NCBI GenBank assembly: GCA_002690085.1
Contig: NZDM01000047.1
Coordinates: forward strand, 1-14,597
Length of the DNA: 14,597 nucleotides
Direction: 5' to 3'
From: Flavobacteriaceae bacterium
GTDB taxonomy: Bacteria > Bacteroidota > Bacteroidia > Flavobacteriales > Flavobacteriaceae
Under the pieces are notes generated by a model. It was not told the origin of the DNA. It made no database searches and saw only the letters and a program-made list of their open reading frames with translations. Position numbers and translations under genes: made by a program. Below, piece after piece: positions 7,794 to 14,597 of the stretch. The number at the start of each line of letters is the position of its first letter. The first letter of the stretch is position 1.

Positions 7794-7801
7794 CAAATAT
7801 A
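7794..7801 (-). promoter_or_regulatory. Predicted Bacteroidota -7 promoter box for adk-obgE
   Basis: The minus strand reads TATATTTG, a full match to the Bacteroidota -7 consensus TAnnTTTG. It would give a leader of roughly 60 bases before the adk ATG at 7724. A possible -33 element TTTG lies at 7817-7820, but the 15-base spacing is shorter than the usual 17-23, so the upstream element is uncertain. Confidence 0.5.
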
Positions 7802-7866
7802 ATCAAATGCGGAGGCCAAATCATGTTTTCGAATGAGATTTTAATGGGGGATTCCATTTTTAAGTG

Positions 7867-7874
7867 TATTTTTG
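7867..7874 (+). promoter_or_regulatory. Predicted Bacteroidota -7 promoter box for purK-purE
   Basis: TATTTTTG matches TAnnTTTG in full and lies 18 bases before the ATG at 7893, implying a leader of about 10-15 bases. No clear TTG -33 element is seen at the right distance. The box overlaps the in-frame TTG at 7872, which argues against that codon being the purK start. Confidence 0.5.
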
Positions 7875-7892
7875 TTTCACAATTCAATTTTT

Positions 7893-9053
7893 ATGGATTT
7901 GCGGTATTTTTCTTCCAAACATAAACTCGGTATTTTAGGGGGCGGTCAGCTGGGAAAAATGATGCTTTACAATACTCGAAAATTTGACATCAACACCAGT
8001 GTTTTGGACCCCAATAATGAAGCGCCAAGTAGACTGGCATGTAATCACTTTGTGCAGGGAGATTTAATGGATTTTGAAACGGTTTTCAACTTTGGAAAAA
8101 AAGTAGATACCCTGACCATAGAAATTGAAAATGTAAATGTAGAAGCACTCAAAGCACTTGAAAAGAAAGGGGTCAAAGTTTACCCAGATTCAAACACACT
8201 TGCAACCATACAAAACAAGGCCGAACAAAAAAGGTTCTACATAAAACACCAGTTGCCCACCGCAGCATTTAAAGCCTACAATAACAAAAGTACATTAGAA
8301 ATGGCCGTTTCAGAAAATGTTCAATCCCTCCCATTTGTTTGGAAAAGTGCACGCTTTGGCTATGATGGAAATGGGGTGAAAATTATCCGAAAGCACTCCG
8401 ATTTAGACCAACTCCCCAATGGGGAGTGCATTGCTGAAGACCTCATCCCTTTTAAAAATGAATTGGCCGTTATTGTCGCAAGAAACCCAAAGGGCGAGAT
8501 CAAATCCTATCCTGTAGTCGAAATGGAATTCCATCCCGAAGCCAACCAGGTAGAATATGTGCTTTGTCCCGCAAGAATTCCAGAATCCGTAGCAAAAAAA
8601 GCAACAGATGTGGCGCTTAAAACAGCCGCGGCATTTCAACATGTGGGACTGCTTGCTGTGGAGATGTTCTTGACACAAAATGATGACATTCTTATCAATG
8701 AAGTGGCGCCACGACCTCACAATTCTGGACATCAAACCATTGAAGCCAGCCAGACCTCACAATTTGAACAACATCTAAGAGCTATTCTTAATTTGCCATT
8801 GGGTTCCACTAAAAATAAAGCCTGTGGTGTGATGGTCAACTTGGTAGGTGCTGAAGGCCATCAGGGCGCTGTGGTTTATAAAAATATTGAAGCCATTATG
8901 GCGCTTGAAGGGGTTACACCTCATATATATGGTAAAAAAATGACGCGCCCTTTTAGAAAAATGGGGCACGTAACAATTGTAAATTCAAGCATTGAAAAAG
9001 CAAGAAAAATTGCACAAAAAGTTAAAGAATCAATCAACGTAATAAGCGAATAA
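7893..9053 (+). CDS. purK: 5-(carboxyamino)imidazole ribonucleotide synthase
   Basis: PurK is an ATP-grasp ligase that makes N5-CAIR from AIR, bicarbonate and ATP in de novo purine synthesis. The 386-residue protein has an N-terminal nucleotide-fold motif KLGILGGGQLGKMM (11-24). The ATP-grasp core includes IQNKAEQKRF, WKSARFGYDGNGVKI, CIAEDLIPFKNELAVIVAR and the metal-binding strand LINEVAPRPHNSGHQTIEA, and the C-terminal domain ends the protein. I start it at ATG 7893 (MDLRYFSSKHKLGIL). The frame is also open to TTG 7872, but that codon falls inside the predicted -7 box and would add seven residues not expected for the family. purE begins one base after the stop, so the pair forms an operon. 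The upstream region is shared with adk. Confidence 0.95.
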   Translation: MDLRYFSSKHKLGILGGGQLGKMMLYNTRKFDINTSVLDPNNEAPSRLACNHFVQGDLMDFETVFNFGKKVDTLTIEIENVNVEALKALEKKGVKVYPDSNTLATIQNKAEQKRFYIKHQLPTAAFKAYNNKSTLEMAVSENVQSLPFVWKSARFGYDGNGVKIIRKHSDLDQLPNGECIAEDLIPFKNELAVIVARNPKGEIKSYPVVEMEFHPEANQVEYVLCPARIPESVAKKATDVALKTAAAFQHVGLLAVEMFLTQNDDILINEVAPRPHNSGHQTIEASQTSQFEQHLRAILNLPLGSTKNKACGVMVNLVGAEGHQGAVVYKNIEAIMALEGVTPHIYGKKMTRPFRKMGHVTIVNSSIEKARKIAQKVKESINVISE

Positions 9054-9054
9054 T

Positions 9055-9540
9055 ATGGCACAAGTAGGAATTATTATGGGAAGCGACAGCGACATGCCTG
9101 TCATGAGAGCAGCAATTGAAATTCTTGGGAATTTTGACATAGCGGTTGATGTCGATATTGTATCGGCACACCGAACTCCTGAAAAATTATTTGAATACGG
9201 AGCTTCTGCACACAAAAAAGGACTTAAAGTCATCATCGCAGGGGCGGGTGGAGCAGCACACTTGCCTGGCATGATTGCTGCCATCAGTCCATTGCCAGTT
9301 ATTGGGGTTCCAGTAAAATCCAGCAACTCCATTGATGGCTGGGATTCTATACTCTCTATATTACAGATGCCAGGTGGGGTGCCAGTCGCTACTGTGGCCT
9401 TAAATGGTGCCAAAAATGCAGGAATTTTAGCCGCTCAAATCATTGGCAGTTCAGATCAATGCGTATTAGATAAAATTGAAGTTTACAAAGAAGGAATGAA
9501 GCTTAAAGTGCAAAAGGCCTCTAAAAATTTAAAGTCCTAA
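9055..9540 (+). CDS. purE: N5-carboxyaminoimidazole ribonucleotide mutase (class I PurE)
   Basis: PurE class I moves the carboxyl group of N5-CAIR to give CAIR, the step after PurK; the presence of purK next door fits class I rather than the direct AIR carboxylase. The 161-residue protein has the conserved GSDSDMPVM (9-17), the catalytic-histidine segment SAHRTPEKLFEY (39-50), AGAGGAAHLPGMIAA (62-76), PVIGVPVKSS and DGWDSILSILQMPGGVPVATV (about 94-114), all typical of the octameric class I enzyme. ATG 9055 lies one base after the purK TAA, indicating tight coupling. The gene ends 10 bases before the stop of the convergent UbiA-like gene. Confidence 0.97.
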   Translation: MAQVGIIMGSDSDMPVMRAAIEILGNFDIAVDVDIVSAHRTPEKLFEYGASAHKKGLKVIIAGAGGAAHLPGMIAAISPLPVIGVPVKSSNSIDGWDSILSILQMPGGVPVATVALNGAKNAGILAAQIIGSSDQCVLDKIEVYKEGMKLKVQKASKNLKS

Positions 9541-9542
9541 AA

Positions 9543-9563
9543 CAGCACTTTTAAAGTGTGCTG
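9543..9563 (-). terminator. Weak hairpin between convergent purE and the UbiA-like gene
   Basis: CACTTT and AAAGTG (9546-9558) are complementary, and the outer CAG (9543-9545) can pair with CTG (9561-9563) across a two-base bulge. On the minus strand the hairpin is followed by TTTTAGGAC and then an AT-rich stretch, a poor but possible intrinsic terminator for the UbiA-like gene. The structure includes that gene's stop codon. On the plus strand no T-run follows. Confidence 0.3.
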
Positions 9564-10387
9564 GGCTGCAATAATAAATTAGAAATCAAAACTAAAAGCG
9601 CCCACAATACAGGAACTGATTCAACCCAAAAAGCCGTAAAATAAAATGGTTTTTTGGGATGACTGACAACTAAAAATATAGCTGTTACCACCATCACAAT
9701 TGTTATTATTAAAACATCTATTGCGGCATTTTGCAATAAAAAAAAAGATAACACAAAAATCGAAACAAGGCCCAAAAACCCCAATCTCTTTGTGGCTGGT
9801 ATTCCAATTTTTTGAGGAATGGTAGACAATCTTAGGTCATCATCGTTGAGGTCTCTAATTTCAAAAGGGAGCATTAAAACCAAAATAAAAATAAAACGCT
9901 GAATGAACGTAAAGAAAATACTGGCTTCGAATTGAACATCAGCATCCAGCAAAGGAAGCAGTACCGTAGTCATTGCCCAAACCAAAGCGATAATGTAAAT
10001 TTTTAAACCTTTGACCTTTCTTATACTTGCAATTTTTTCAAAAGGAATTTCATAGAAAAATGTAACAGCTCCTAAGCAAAGAACCAGTGGCTTGGCGGCA
10101 TTGTTTAAGCCGAAAAATGAAAAGATCACTCCGATAAAACAAAGTAAACTTAACAATTGAATTTCTTTAAGGCGCGTGGTTAAAGAGCGGTAATAAAATT
10201 TAGAAATTCCAAAATATTTGACAAAGTTATACCCCAAAACGCTGGAACAAAATATAAAAATAAATAAATTTATATCATACTTTATTTCAAATGAGTGAGC
10301 CGTTATGAAACTGAGTGACAAAACAGAAATAGCAATGTGTAAACTACTGTTTACATAAAATTTAAATAGGCGATGGGTAAAATTCAC
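9551..10387 (-). CDS. UbiA-like integral membrane protein, possibly degenerate prenyltransferase
   Basis: The 278-residue protein is strongly hydrophobic with about eight or nine predicted transmembrane segments (for example around 15-31, 39-52, 77-93, 100-113, 129-147, 158-175, 203-219, 222-241 and 257-273). The layout resembles the UbiA prenyltransferase family. The second Asp-rich region is suggested by PFEIRDLNDDD (174-184) followed by STIPQKIG, like the usual DxxDxxxG...T.P..LG. The first NDxxDxxxD motif is not present: that place reads YNFVKYFG (53-60). A normal Mg-diphosphate prenyl transfer is therefore doubtful and the function is unknown. The start is GTG 10387; no in-frame ATG occurs until residue 139, and the N-terminus NFTHRLFKFYVNSSLHIA looks natural. 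It stands alone, convergent with purE and divergent from gcvP. Confidence 0.8.
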   Translation of the reverse strand: MNFTHRLFKFYVNSSLHIAISVLSLSFITAHSFEIKYDINLFIFIFCSSVLGYNFVKYFGISKFYYRSLTTRLKEIQLLSLLCFIGVIFSFFGLNNAAKPLVLCLGAVTFFYEIPFEKIASIRKVKGLKIYIIALVWAMTTVLLPLLDADVQFEASIFFTFIQRFIFILVLMLPFEIRDLNDDDLRLSTIPQKIGIPATKRLGFLGLVSIFVLSFFLLQNAAIDVLIITIVMVVTAIFLVVSHPKKPFYFTAFWVESVPVLWALLVLISNLLLQPSTL

Positions 10388-10391
10388 AGTG

Positions 10392-10399
10392 CAAAAATA
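10392..10399 (-). promoter_or_regulatory. Possible -7 box for the UbiA-like gene
   Basis: The minus strand reads TATTTTTG, matching TAnnTTTG. It ends only five bases before the GTG at 10387, so transcription would begin at or next to the start codon, giving an almost leaderless mRNA. No -33 TTG is visible. An AT-rich spacer can match by chance, so this is tentative. Confidence 0.3.
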
Positions 10400-10473
10400 G
10401 AAAAACTGTTAATAAGCTAAAAAAACGGTTAAAAACTTTAATTTTTAAGCAAAAAAAAGGCTGAATAAATCCG

Positions 10474-10481
10474 TAATTTTG
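10474..10481 (+). promoter_or_regulatory. Predicted -7 promoter box for gcvP
   Basis: TAATTTTG matches the Bacteroidota -7 consensus TAnnTTTG and lies 22 bases before the gcvP ATG, implying a leader of roughly 15 bases. No TTG -33 element is seen at the expected distance. With so short a leader there is no room for a glycine riboswitch, and none is seen in the spacer 10388-10503. Confidence 0.5.
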
Positions 10482-10503
10482 TTACTGAAAAACAAGACAA
10501 AAT

Positions 10504-13470
10504 ATGAACCCAGATATTTTTTCAGAAAGACATATTGGTCCCAGAGGACCACAAATTAAAGACATGCTAAACGTTATTGGAGCCTCCACGCTCGAGGGTC
10601 TAATTGATGAAACTGTCCCAAATAACATTCGCATACAAAGTCCGCTGAAATTGGACCAACCTATGAGTGAGTCAGAGTATTTGGAGCACATTCAATCGTT
10701 AGGCAATAAGAACATTATTTTCAAATCCTACATTGGAATGGGCTACCATCCTTCAAATTTACCTGCTGTCATACAAAGAAATATATTAGAAAATCCAGGT
10801 TGGTATACCGCTTATACGCCTTATCAAGCTGAAATTGCCCAAGGCCGTTTGGAGGCACTTTTAAACTTCCAAAGCATGGTCACTGATTTGACGGGTATGG
10901 AATTGGCGAATGCTTCGCTTTTAGATGAAAGTACCTCGGCAGCTGAAGCCATGGCACTTTTGTTTGCTATCAGAGAACGTGCTGCTGTTAAAGCGGGGGT
11001 GGTTAAATTTTTTGTTTCAGATGATATTTTTCCTCAGACATTATCCGTTTTAAAAACAAGAGCTATTCCTATCGGAATTCAGCTGGTTGTTGGTAAAGTA
11101 GAAACATTTGATTTTTCAGAGAAATATTTCGGTGCTTTGGTACAATATCCGGGTGCTTCTGGAAACATTATTGATTTAAAGTCTTTTATCTCGAAAGCCA
11201 AAGATAAAGCTATTAAAGTGTCGGTGGCTGCTGACATTTTAAGTTTGGTGTTGCTTGAAGCACCAGGGCATATGGGAGCAGACGTAGTCGTCGGAACAAC
11301 GCAACGTTTCGGGATTCCAATGGGCTATGGAGGTCCTCATGCTGCATATTTTGCAACAAAAGAGGCTTACAAAAGATACATACCAGGGAGAATCATTGGT
11401 GTGACCAAAGACATGAATGGAGACCGTGCTTTGCGCATGGCCTTGCAAACAAGAGAACAACATATTAAGAGAGGCCGTGCCACTTCAAACATATGCACTG
11501 CGCAAGTGCTATTGGCAGTAATGGCAGGGATGTATGCTGTATACCATGGCCCCAAGGGGCTTAAATACATTGCTGAAAAAGTTCATAATAATACAGTTGT
11601 ATTGGCAAAATCTTTGACATCTGTTGGTTTTTCCATAAAACACTCCAGGTTTTTTGATACACTTCAAATTTCGGTGGCAAATAATGAAAAAATAAAATCC
11701 ATTGCCCTACGCAAAAAGCTCAATTTTTATTATCCAGACCAAACAACCGTATCAATTTCAGTAAATGAAACGACAACTCTAAATGATATTGAACTTATTT
11801 TATCTGTTTTTTCTGAAGCCTTAGAAGTGAACCTTAAAACAGAACAAAGCTCAGAAGGTTTCATTCCGAAAGACCATATAAGAACCTCTGAATTTTTAAA
11901 CAATCCCGTTTTTAACAGCCACCATTCTGAAACAGAACTGATGCGTTACATAAAACGCTTGGAACGAAAAGATTTAGCGTTGAATTATTCCATGATTTCG
12001 TTGGGATCTTGTACCATGAAACTGAATGCAGCGGTTGAAATGCTTCCGCTAAGTTGGTCCAGTTGGGGAAACATTCACCCCTTTGCTCCAAAAGATCAAG
12101 TGGAAGGCTACACTCAAGTCCTTCAGACACTGGAACAACAATTGAATGAAATAACAGGCTTTGCTGGAACCTCTTTGCAACCCAACTCGGGTGCACAAGG
12201 TGAGTTTGCTGGCTTGATGACTATCAAAGCCTACCACGATTCTAGAGGAGACCAACACCGAAATATTTGCATAATTCCATCTTCCGCACACGGAACAAAT
12301 CCAGCAAGTGCTGTCATGGCTGGAATGAAAGTTGTAGTGACAAAATCTTCTGAAAATGGCAATATCGATGTTGAGGATGTCCGTGAAAAAGCCATGCTTC
12401 ACAAAGATAATTTGGCAGCCCTCATGGTAACCTACCCTTCAACCCATGGCGTTTATGAATCTGAAATCAAAGAGATTACACAAATCATCCATGATTATGG
12501 TGGACAAGTTTATATGGACGGCGCCAACATGAATGCCCAAGTGGGGCTTACAAGTCCTGGACAAATTGGAGCGGATGTATGCCATCTAAACCTTCACAAA
12601 ACTTTTGCCATTCCACATGGAGGCGGTGGCCCTGGCGTAGGACCCATTTGTGTCGCTAAACAATTGACCCCTTTCTTGCCAGGCAACCCCCTTGTAAAAA
12701 GCGGGGGTTCTCAAGCGATCAATTCCATCTCTGGAGCACCTTTTGGATCGGCTCTGGCCTGCCTTATATCCTATGGATATATCAAAATGCTAGGCGCAAA
12801 AGGATTGACTGAAGCAACCAAAATTGCCATCTTAAATGCAAACTATATCAAAGAACGGCTTCATGGATTTTACGACACACTTTATACTGGTGAAAAAGGC
12901 CGTGCAGCTCATGAAATGATCATTGATTGTAGAGATTTTAAAGCCAAGGGTATTGAAGTAACCGATATTGCAAAGCGTTTAATGGATTATGGATTTCACG
13001 CCCCAACAGTTTCTTTCCCCGTTGCAGGCACCATGATGATTGAGCCCACTGAAAGTGAAAGCAAAGCTGAAATGGACCGTTTTTGTGACGCCATGATTGC
13101 CATTCGCAAAGAAATTGAAGTAGCAGACAAAGCATCGCCCAACAATCCTCTAAAAAATGCACCACATACCCTTGAAATGCTCAGCAGTGACCAATGGGAT
13201 CTCCCTTACAGCAGGGCAACTGCAGCATTTCCACTGGATTATATCAAAGCGGATAAATTTTGGCCAACAGTAAGACGTGTAGACGACGCTTACGGAGATC
13301 GAAATTTAATTTGTACCTGTGCCCCGATTGAAGCCTATACAGATCAATTTTCTGTGGATGTAAACACTTTACAAAAACAGACCGAAAACGCAATCAAAAC
13401 AGCGGAAAAATTTCTAAAAATCAATACAATGGGTGGTAGTATAAATCCAAGGTTAAAAATCAATCCATGA
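10504..13470 (+). CDS. gcvP: Glycine dehydrogenase (decarboxylating), P-protein, with extra C-terminal tail
   Basis: GcvP is the PLP-dependent P-protein of the glycine cleavage system; it decarboxylates glycine and passes the aminomethyl group to lipoylated GcvH. The N-terminal half begins with FSERHIGP (6-13) and has KSYIGMGYHPSNLP, NPGWYTAYTPYQAEIAQGRLE and GVTKDMNGDRALRMALQTREQHI. The C-terminal half has SLGSCTMKLN, HPFAP, SAHGTNPASA and the PLP lysine Lys699 in HLNLHKTFAIPHGGGGPG. It is the single-chain form, as in E. coli (957 residues), but at 988 residues it is longer. The conserved end CAPIEAY stops at Tyr945 and a tail of about 43 residues follows. The TGA overlaps the next gene's ATG by four bases (ATGA). 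gcvT and gcvH are not in this window. Confidence 0.97.
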   Translation: MNPDIFSERHIGPRGPQIKDMLNVIGASTLEGLIDETVPNNIRIQSPLKLDQPMSESEYLEHIQSLGNKNIIFKSYIGMGYHPSNLPAVIQRNILENPGWYTAYTPYQAEIAQGRLEALLNFQSMVTDLTGMELANASLLDESTSAAEAMALLFAIRERAAVKAGVVKFFVSDDIFPQTLSVLKTRAIPIGIQLVVGKVETFDFSEKYFGALVQYPGASGNIIDLKSFISKAKDKAIKVSVAADILSLVLLEAPGHMGADVVVGTTQRFGIPMGYGGPHAAYFATKEAYKRYIPGRIIGVTKDMNGDRALRMALQTREQHIKRGRATSNICTAQVLLAVMAGMYAVYHGPKGLKYIAEKVHNNTVVLAKSLTSVGFSIKHSRFFDTLQISVANNEKIKSIALRKKLNFYYPDQTTVSISVNETTTLNDIELILSVFSEALEVNLKTEQSSEGFIPKDHIRTSEFLNNPVFNSHHSETELMRYIKRLERKDLALNYSMISLGSCTMKLNAAVEMLPLSWSSWGNIHPFAPKDQVEGYTQVLQTLEQQLNEITGFAGTSLQPNSGAQGEFAGLMTIKAYHDSRGDQHRNICIIPSSAHGTNPASAVMAGMKVVVTKSSENGNIDVEDVREKAMLHKDNLAALMVTYPSTHGVYESEIKEITQIIHDYGGQVYMDGANMNAQVGLTSPGQIGADVCHLNLHKTFAIPHGGGGPGVGPICVAKQLTPFLPGNPLVKSGGSQAINSISGAPFGSALACLISYGYIKMLGAKGLTEATKIAILNANYIKERLHGFYDTLYTGEKGRAAHEMIIDCRDFKAKGIEVTDIAKRLMDYGFHAPTVSFPVAGTMMIEPTESESKAEMDRFCDAMIAIRKEIEVADKASPNNPLKNAPHTLEMLSSDQWDLPYSRATAAFPLDYIKADKFWPTVRRVDDAYGDRNLICTCAPIEAYTDQFSVDVNTLQKQTENAIKTAEKFLKINTMGGSINPRLKINP

Positions 13471-14522
13471 CAATTCGCATTACAGGAACTGGCAGTTACA
13501 TTCCATCGCTCATTAAAAAAAATAGCGATTTTCGCGGCCATTCTTTTTACACAATTGAAGGCAATGCTATCGATACGCCAACTGATATTATAGTTGAGAA
13601 GTTCAAGGGAATTACTGGAATTTCTGAAAGAAGGTATGCAAAAAAACACCTAAAAACTTCAGACCTAGGGGCCGAAGCAGCTGAAAAAGCGATATTGGAT
13701 GCAAAGATTGACAGAGAGTCTTTAGACTATATCATTTGTGCCCATAATTTTGGAGACGTGAAACACAATGCAATCCAAAGCGATATTTTACCTTGTTTGG
13801 CGGCCCGTGTTAAGCACTTGCTAAAAATTAAAAACCCAAAATGTGTTGCCTATGACATCCTTTTTGGCTGCCCTGGCTGGGTAGAAGGTGTCATACAAGC
13901 CCAAGCCTATATAAGAGCAGGAATGGCCAAAAAGTGTTTGGTTATTGGATCTGAAACACTGTCGCGTGTTACAGATGCCTATGACCGAGATTCTATGATT
14001 TATGCGGATGGCGCTGGAGCGTGCATTGTTGAAGCTTCGGAAGATATAGGTATCGTTGCACACGAAACTGCTTCCTATACACATGATGAAGTATATCATT
14101 TATTTTTTGGTAATTCAAACAATAAGTCCGAAGATGAAAATGTACGCTTTATAAAAATGTATGGTCGTAAAATTTATGAATTCGCTCTCAGCAATGTGCC
14201 TGCCGCTATGAAATCCTGTTTAGACAACAGTGGTTATGACATTTCAGATGTAAAAAAAATATTGATTCATCAGGCCAATGAAAAAATGGATGAAGCCATT
14301 ATAAAACGATTTTATAGACTGTATAATACTCCTGTTCCTGAGGGAATTATGCCTATGACCATTCACAAATTAGGCAACAGTTCGGTAGCGACAATACCAA
14401 CGCTTTTTGACCTGATAAGAAAAGGGCAATTGAAAGATCATGAACTCTCCAAAGGAGATATTATTATATTTGCCAGTGTTGGTGCAGGCATGCACATCAA
14501 CGCCATTGTTTACAAATATTAA
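13467..14522 (+). CDS. Ketoacyl-ACP synthase III (FabH-like) thiolase-fold enzyme
   Basis: This 351-residue thiolase-fold enzyme keeps the complete KAS III triad: Cys135 in DILFGCPGWVEGV, His268 in ILIHQANEKMDE and Asn304 in HKLGNSSVATIPTLFDL. Also visible are the N-terminal RITGTGSYIPS (4-14), ITGISERRYA (49-58), IYADGAGACIVE (178-189) and the C-terminal FASVGAGMHINAIVYKY. Family enzymes start acyl chains by condensing an acyl-CoA with malonyl-ACP, or perform related acyl transfer; the substrate here is unknown. It differs enough from housekeeping FabH (DIRFGCPGW-like rather than DxxAACSG) that I do not call it fabH. Its ATG overlaps the gcvP stop by four bases and its TAA touches the next gene's ATG, so all three are probably translated from one message. 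Confidence 0.9.
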   Translation: MTIRITGTGSYIPSLIKKNSDFRGHSFYTIEGNAIDTPTDIIVEKFKGITGISERRYAKKHLKTSDLGAEAAEKAILDAKIDRESLDYIICAHNFGDVKHNAIQSDILPCLAARVKHLLKIKNPKCVAYDILFGCPGWVEGVIQAQAYIRAGMAKKCLVIGSETLSRVTDAYDRDSMIYADGAGACIVEASEDIGIVAHETASYTHDEVYHLFFGNSNNKSEDENVRFIKMYGRKIYEFALSNVPAAMKSCLDNSGYDISDVKKILIHQANEKMDEAIIKRFYRLYNTPVPEGIMPMTIHKLGNSSVATIPTLFDLIRKGQLKDHELSKGDIIIFASVGAGMHINAIVYKY

Positions 14523-14597
14523 ATGTACGAAAACAACTATCCAAAGAAGCGCTATCAATTAACACTTGATTTTGTGAACCAGCATATTCCAAAAACA
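14523..14597 (+). CDS. 5' fragment of a downstream gene, product uncertain (methyltransferase possible)
   Basis: An open frame of 25 codons starts with ATG immediately after the preceding TAA (no spacer) and runs off the window. It reads MYENNYPKKRYQLTLDFVNQ and then HIPKT. The pattern KKRxxxTLxFxxxHI is like the N-terminus of a class I SAM-dependent methyltransferase that I remember next to KAS III-like genes in flavobacteria, but the diagnostic motif I lies beyond the edge, so the product cannot be confirmed. The abutting position strongly suggests it is a real gene in the gcvP transcript. Confidence 0.6.
   Translation, partial: MYENNYPKKRYQLTLDFVNQHIPKT

Noticed and set aside
7872..7892. 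TTG at 7872 as an alternative purK start
   Set aside because: It overlaps the predicted -7 box and adds residues not expected for PurK; ATG 7893 is preferred.
7823..7924. Small ATG-started frame of 33 codons across the purK start
   Set aside because: It overlaps purK in another frame, spans the promoter box, and its peptide shows no recognisable motif.
10429..10448. AT-only inverted repeat (7-base arms) upstream of gcvP
   Set aside because: It contains only A and T in the arms, in an AT-rich spacer, and is likely to occur by chance.
10388..10503. Glycine riboswitch upstream of gcvP
   Set aside because: The spacer is short and A-rich, lacks paired GC-rich stems, and the predicted leader is only about 15 bases.
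11239..12402. Long minus-strand open frames inside gcvP (also similar shadows in purK, purE and mpl)
   Set aside because: They are antisense to clearly conserved coding regions and their translations show no known domain or natural composition.

Overview
The window looks like a chromosomal core-gene segment from a flavobacterium (Bacteroidota, most likely family Flavobacteriaceae). The reasons are low G+C, AT-rich spacers without clear Shine-Dalgarno sequences, matches to the Bacteroidota -7 promoter element TAnnTTTG upstream of several genes, and protein types typical of that group: a short-LID 190-residue adenylate kinase, an Obg without the C-terminal OCT extension, a DUF7033/polysaccharide-deacetylase-like protein, an Mpl-type 'peptidoglycan synthetase', and a degenerate UbiA-like membrane protein. 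The taxonomic call is an inference from recalled family features, not from a search.

Layout. 1-918 (+) is the 3' part of rarA, cut by the window edge. It converges on a seven-gene minus-strand block (7724 down to 921), read in the order adk, obgE, a secreted TPR protein, mpl, a deacetylase-fold protein, a YjjG-type HAD phosphatase, and a secreted protein of unknown function. Spacers in this block are short (10-85 bases), and the HAD gene overlaps its upstream neighbour by 14 bases. A 168-base divergent control region (7725-7892) separates adk from the plus-strand purK-purE pair. A minus-strand UbiA-like gene (9551-10387) faces purE. A second divergent spacer (10388-10503) precedes a plus-strand run: gcvP, a ketoacyl-ACP-synthase-III-like gene overlapping it by 4 bases, and the first 25 codons of another gene that begins directly after the preceding stop codon. 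The window has no gene-free stretch longer than 168 bases, and I saw no tRNA, rRNA, CRISPR array, insertion sequence or phage gene.

How the genes relate. adk and purK/purE are all purine genes and share one control region, which carries a 17-base palindrome next to the predicted adk -7 box. obgE (ribosome/GTP), mpl (murein peptide reuse), rarA (stalled forks) and gcvP (glycine cleavage) are housekeeping functions. The last plus-strand genes look like a small acyl-chain pathway of unknown product, co-transcribed with gcvP.

I do not see a convincing new biological system here. The observations most worth checking are a 16-base perfect inverted repeat that contains the start codon of the deacetylase-like gene, the apparent loss of expected metal-ligand residues in that same protein, the palindrome between adk and purK, and an unusual C-terminal tail on GcvP that runs into the next gene.
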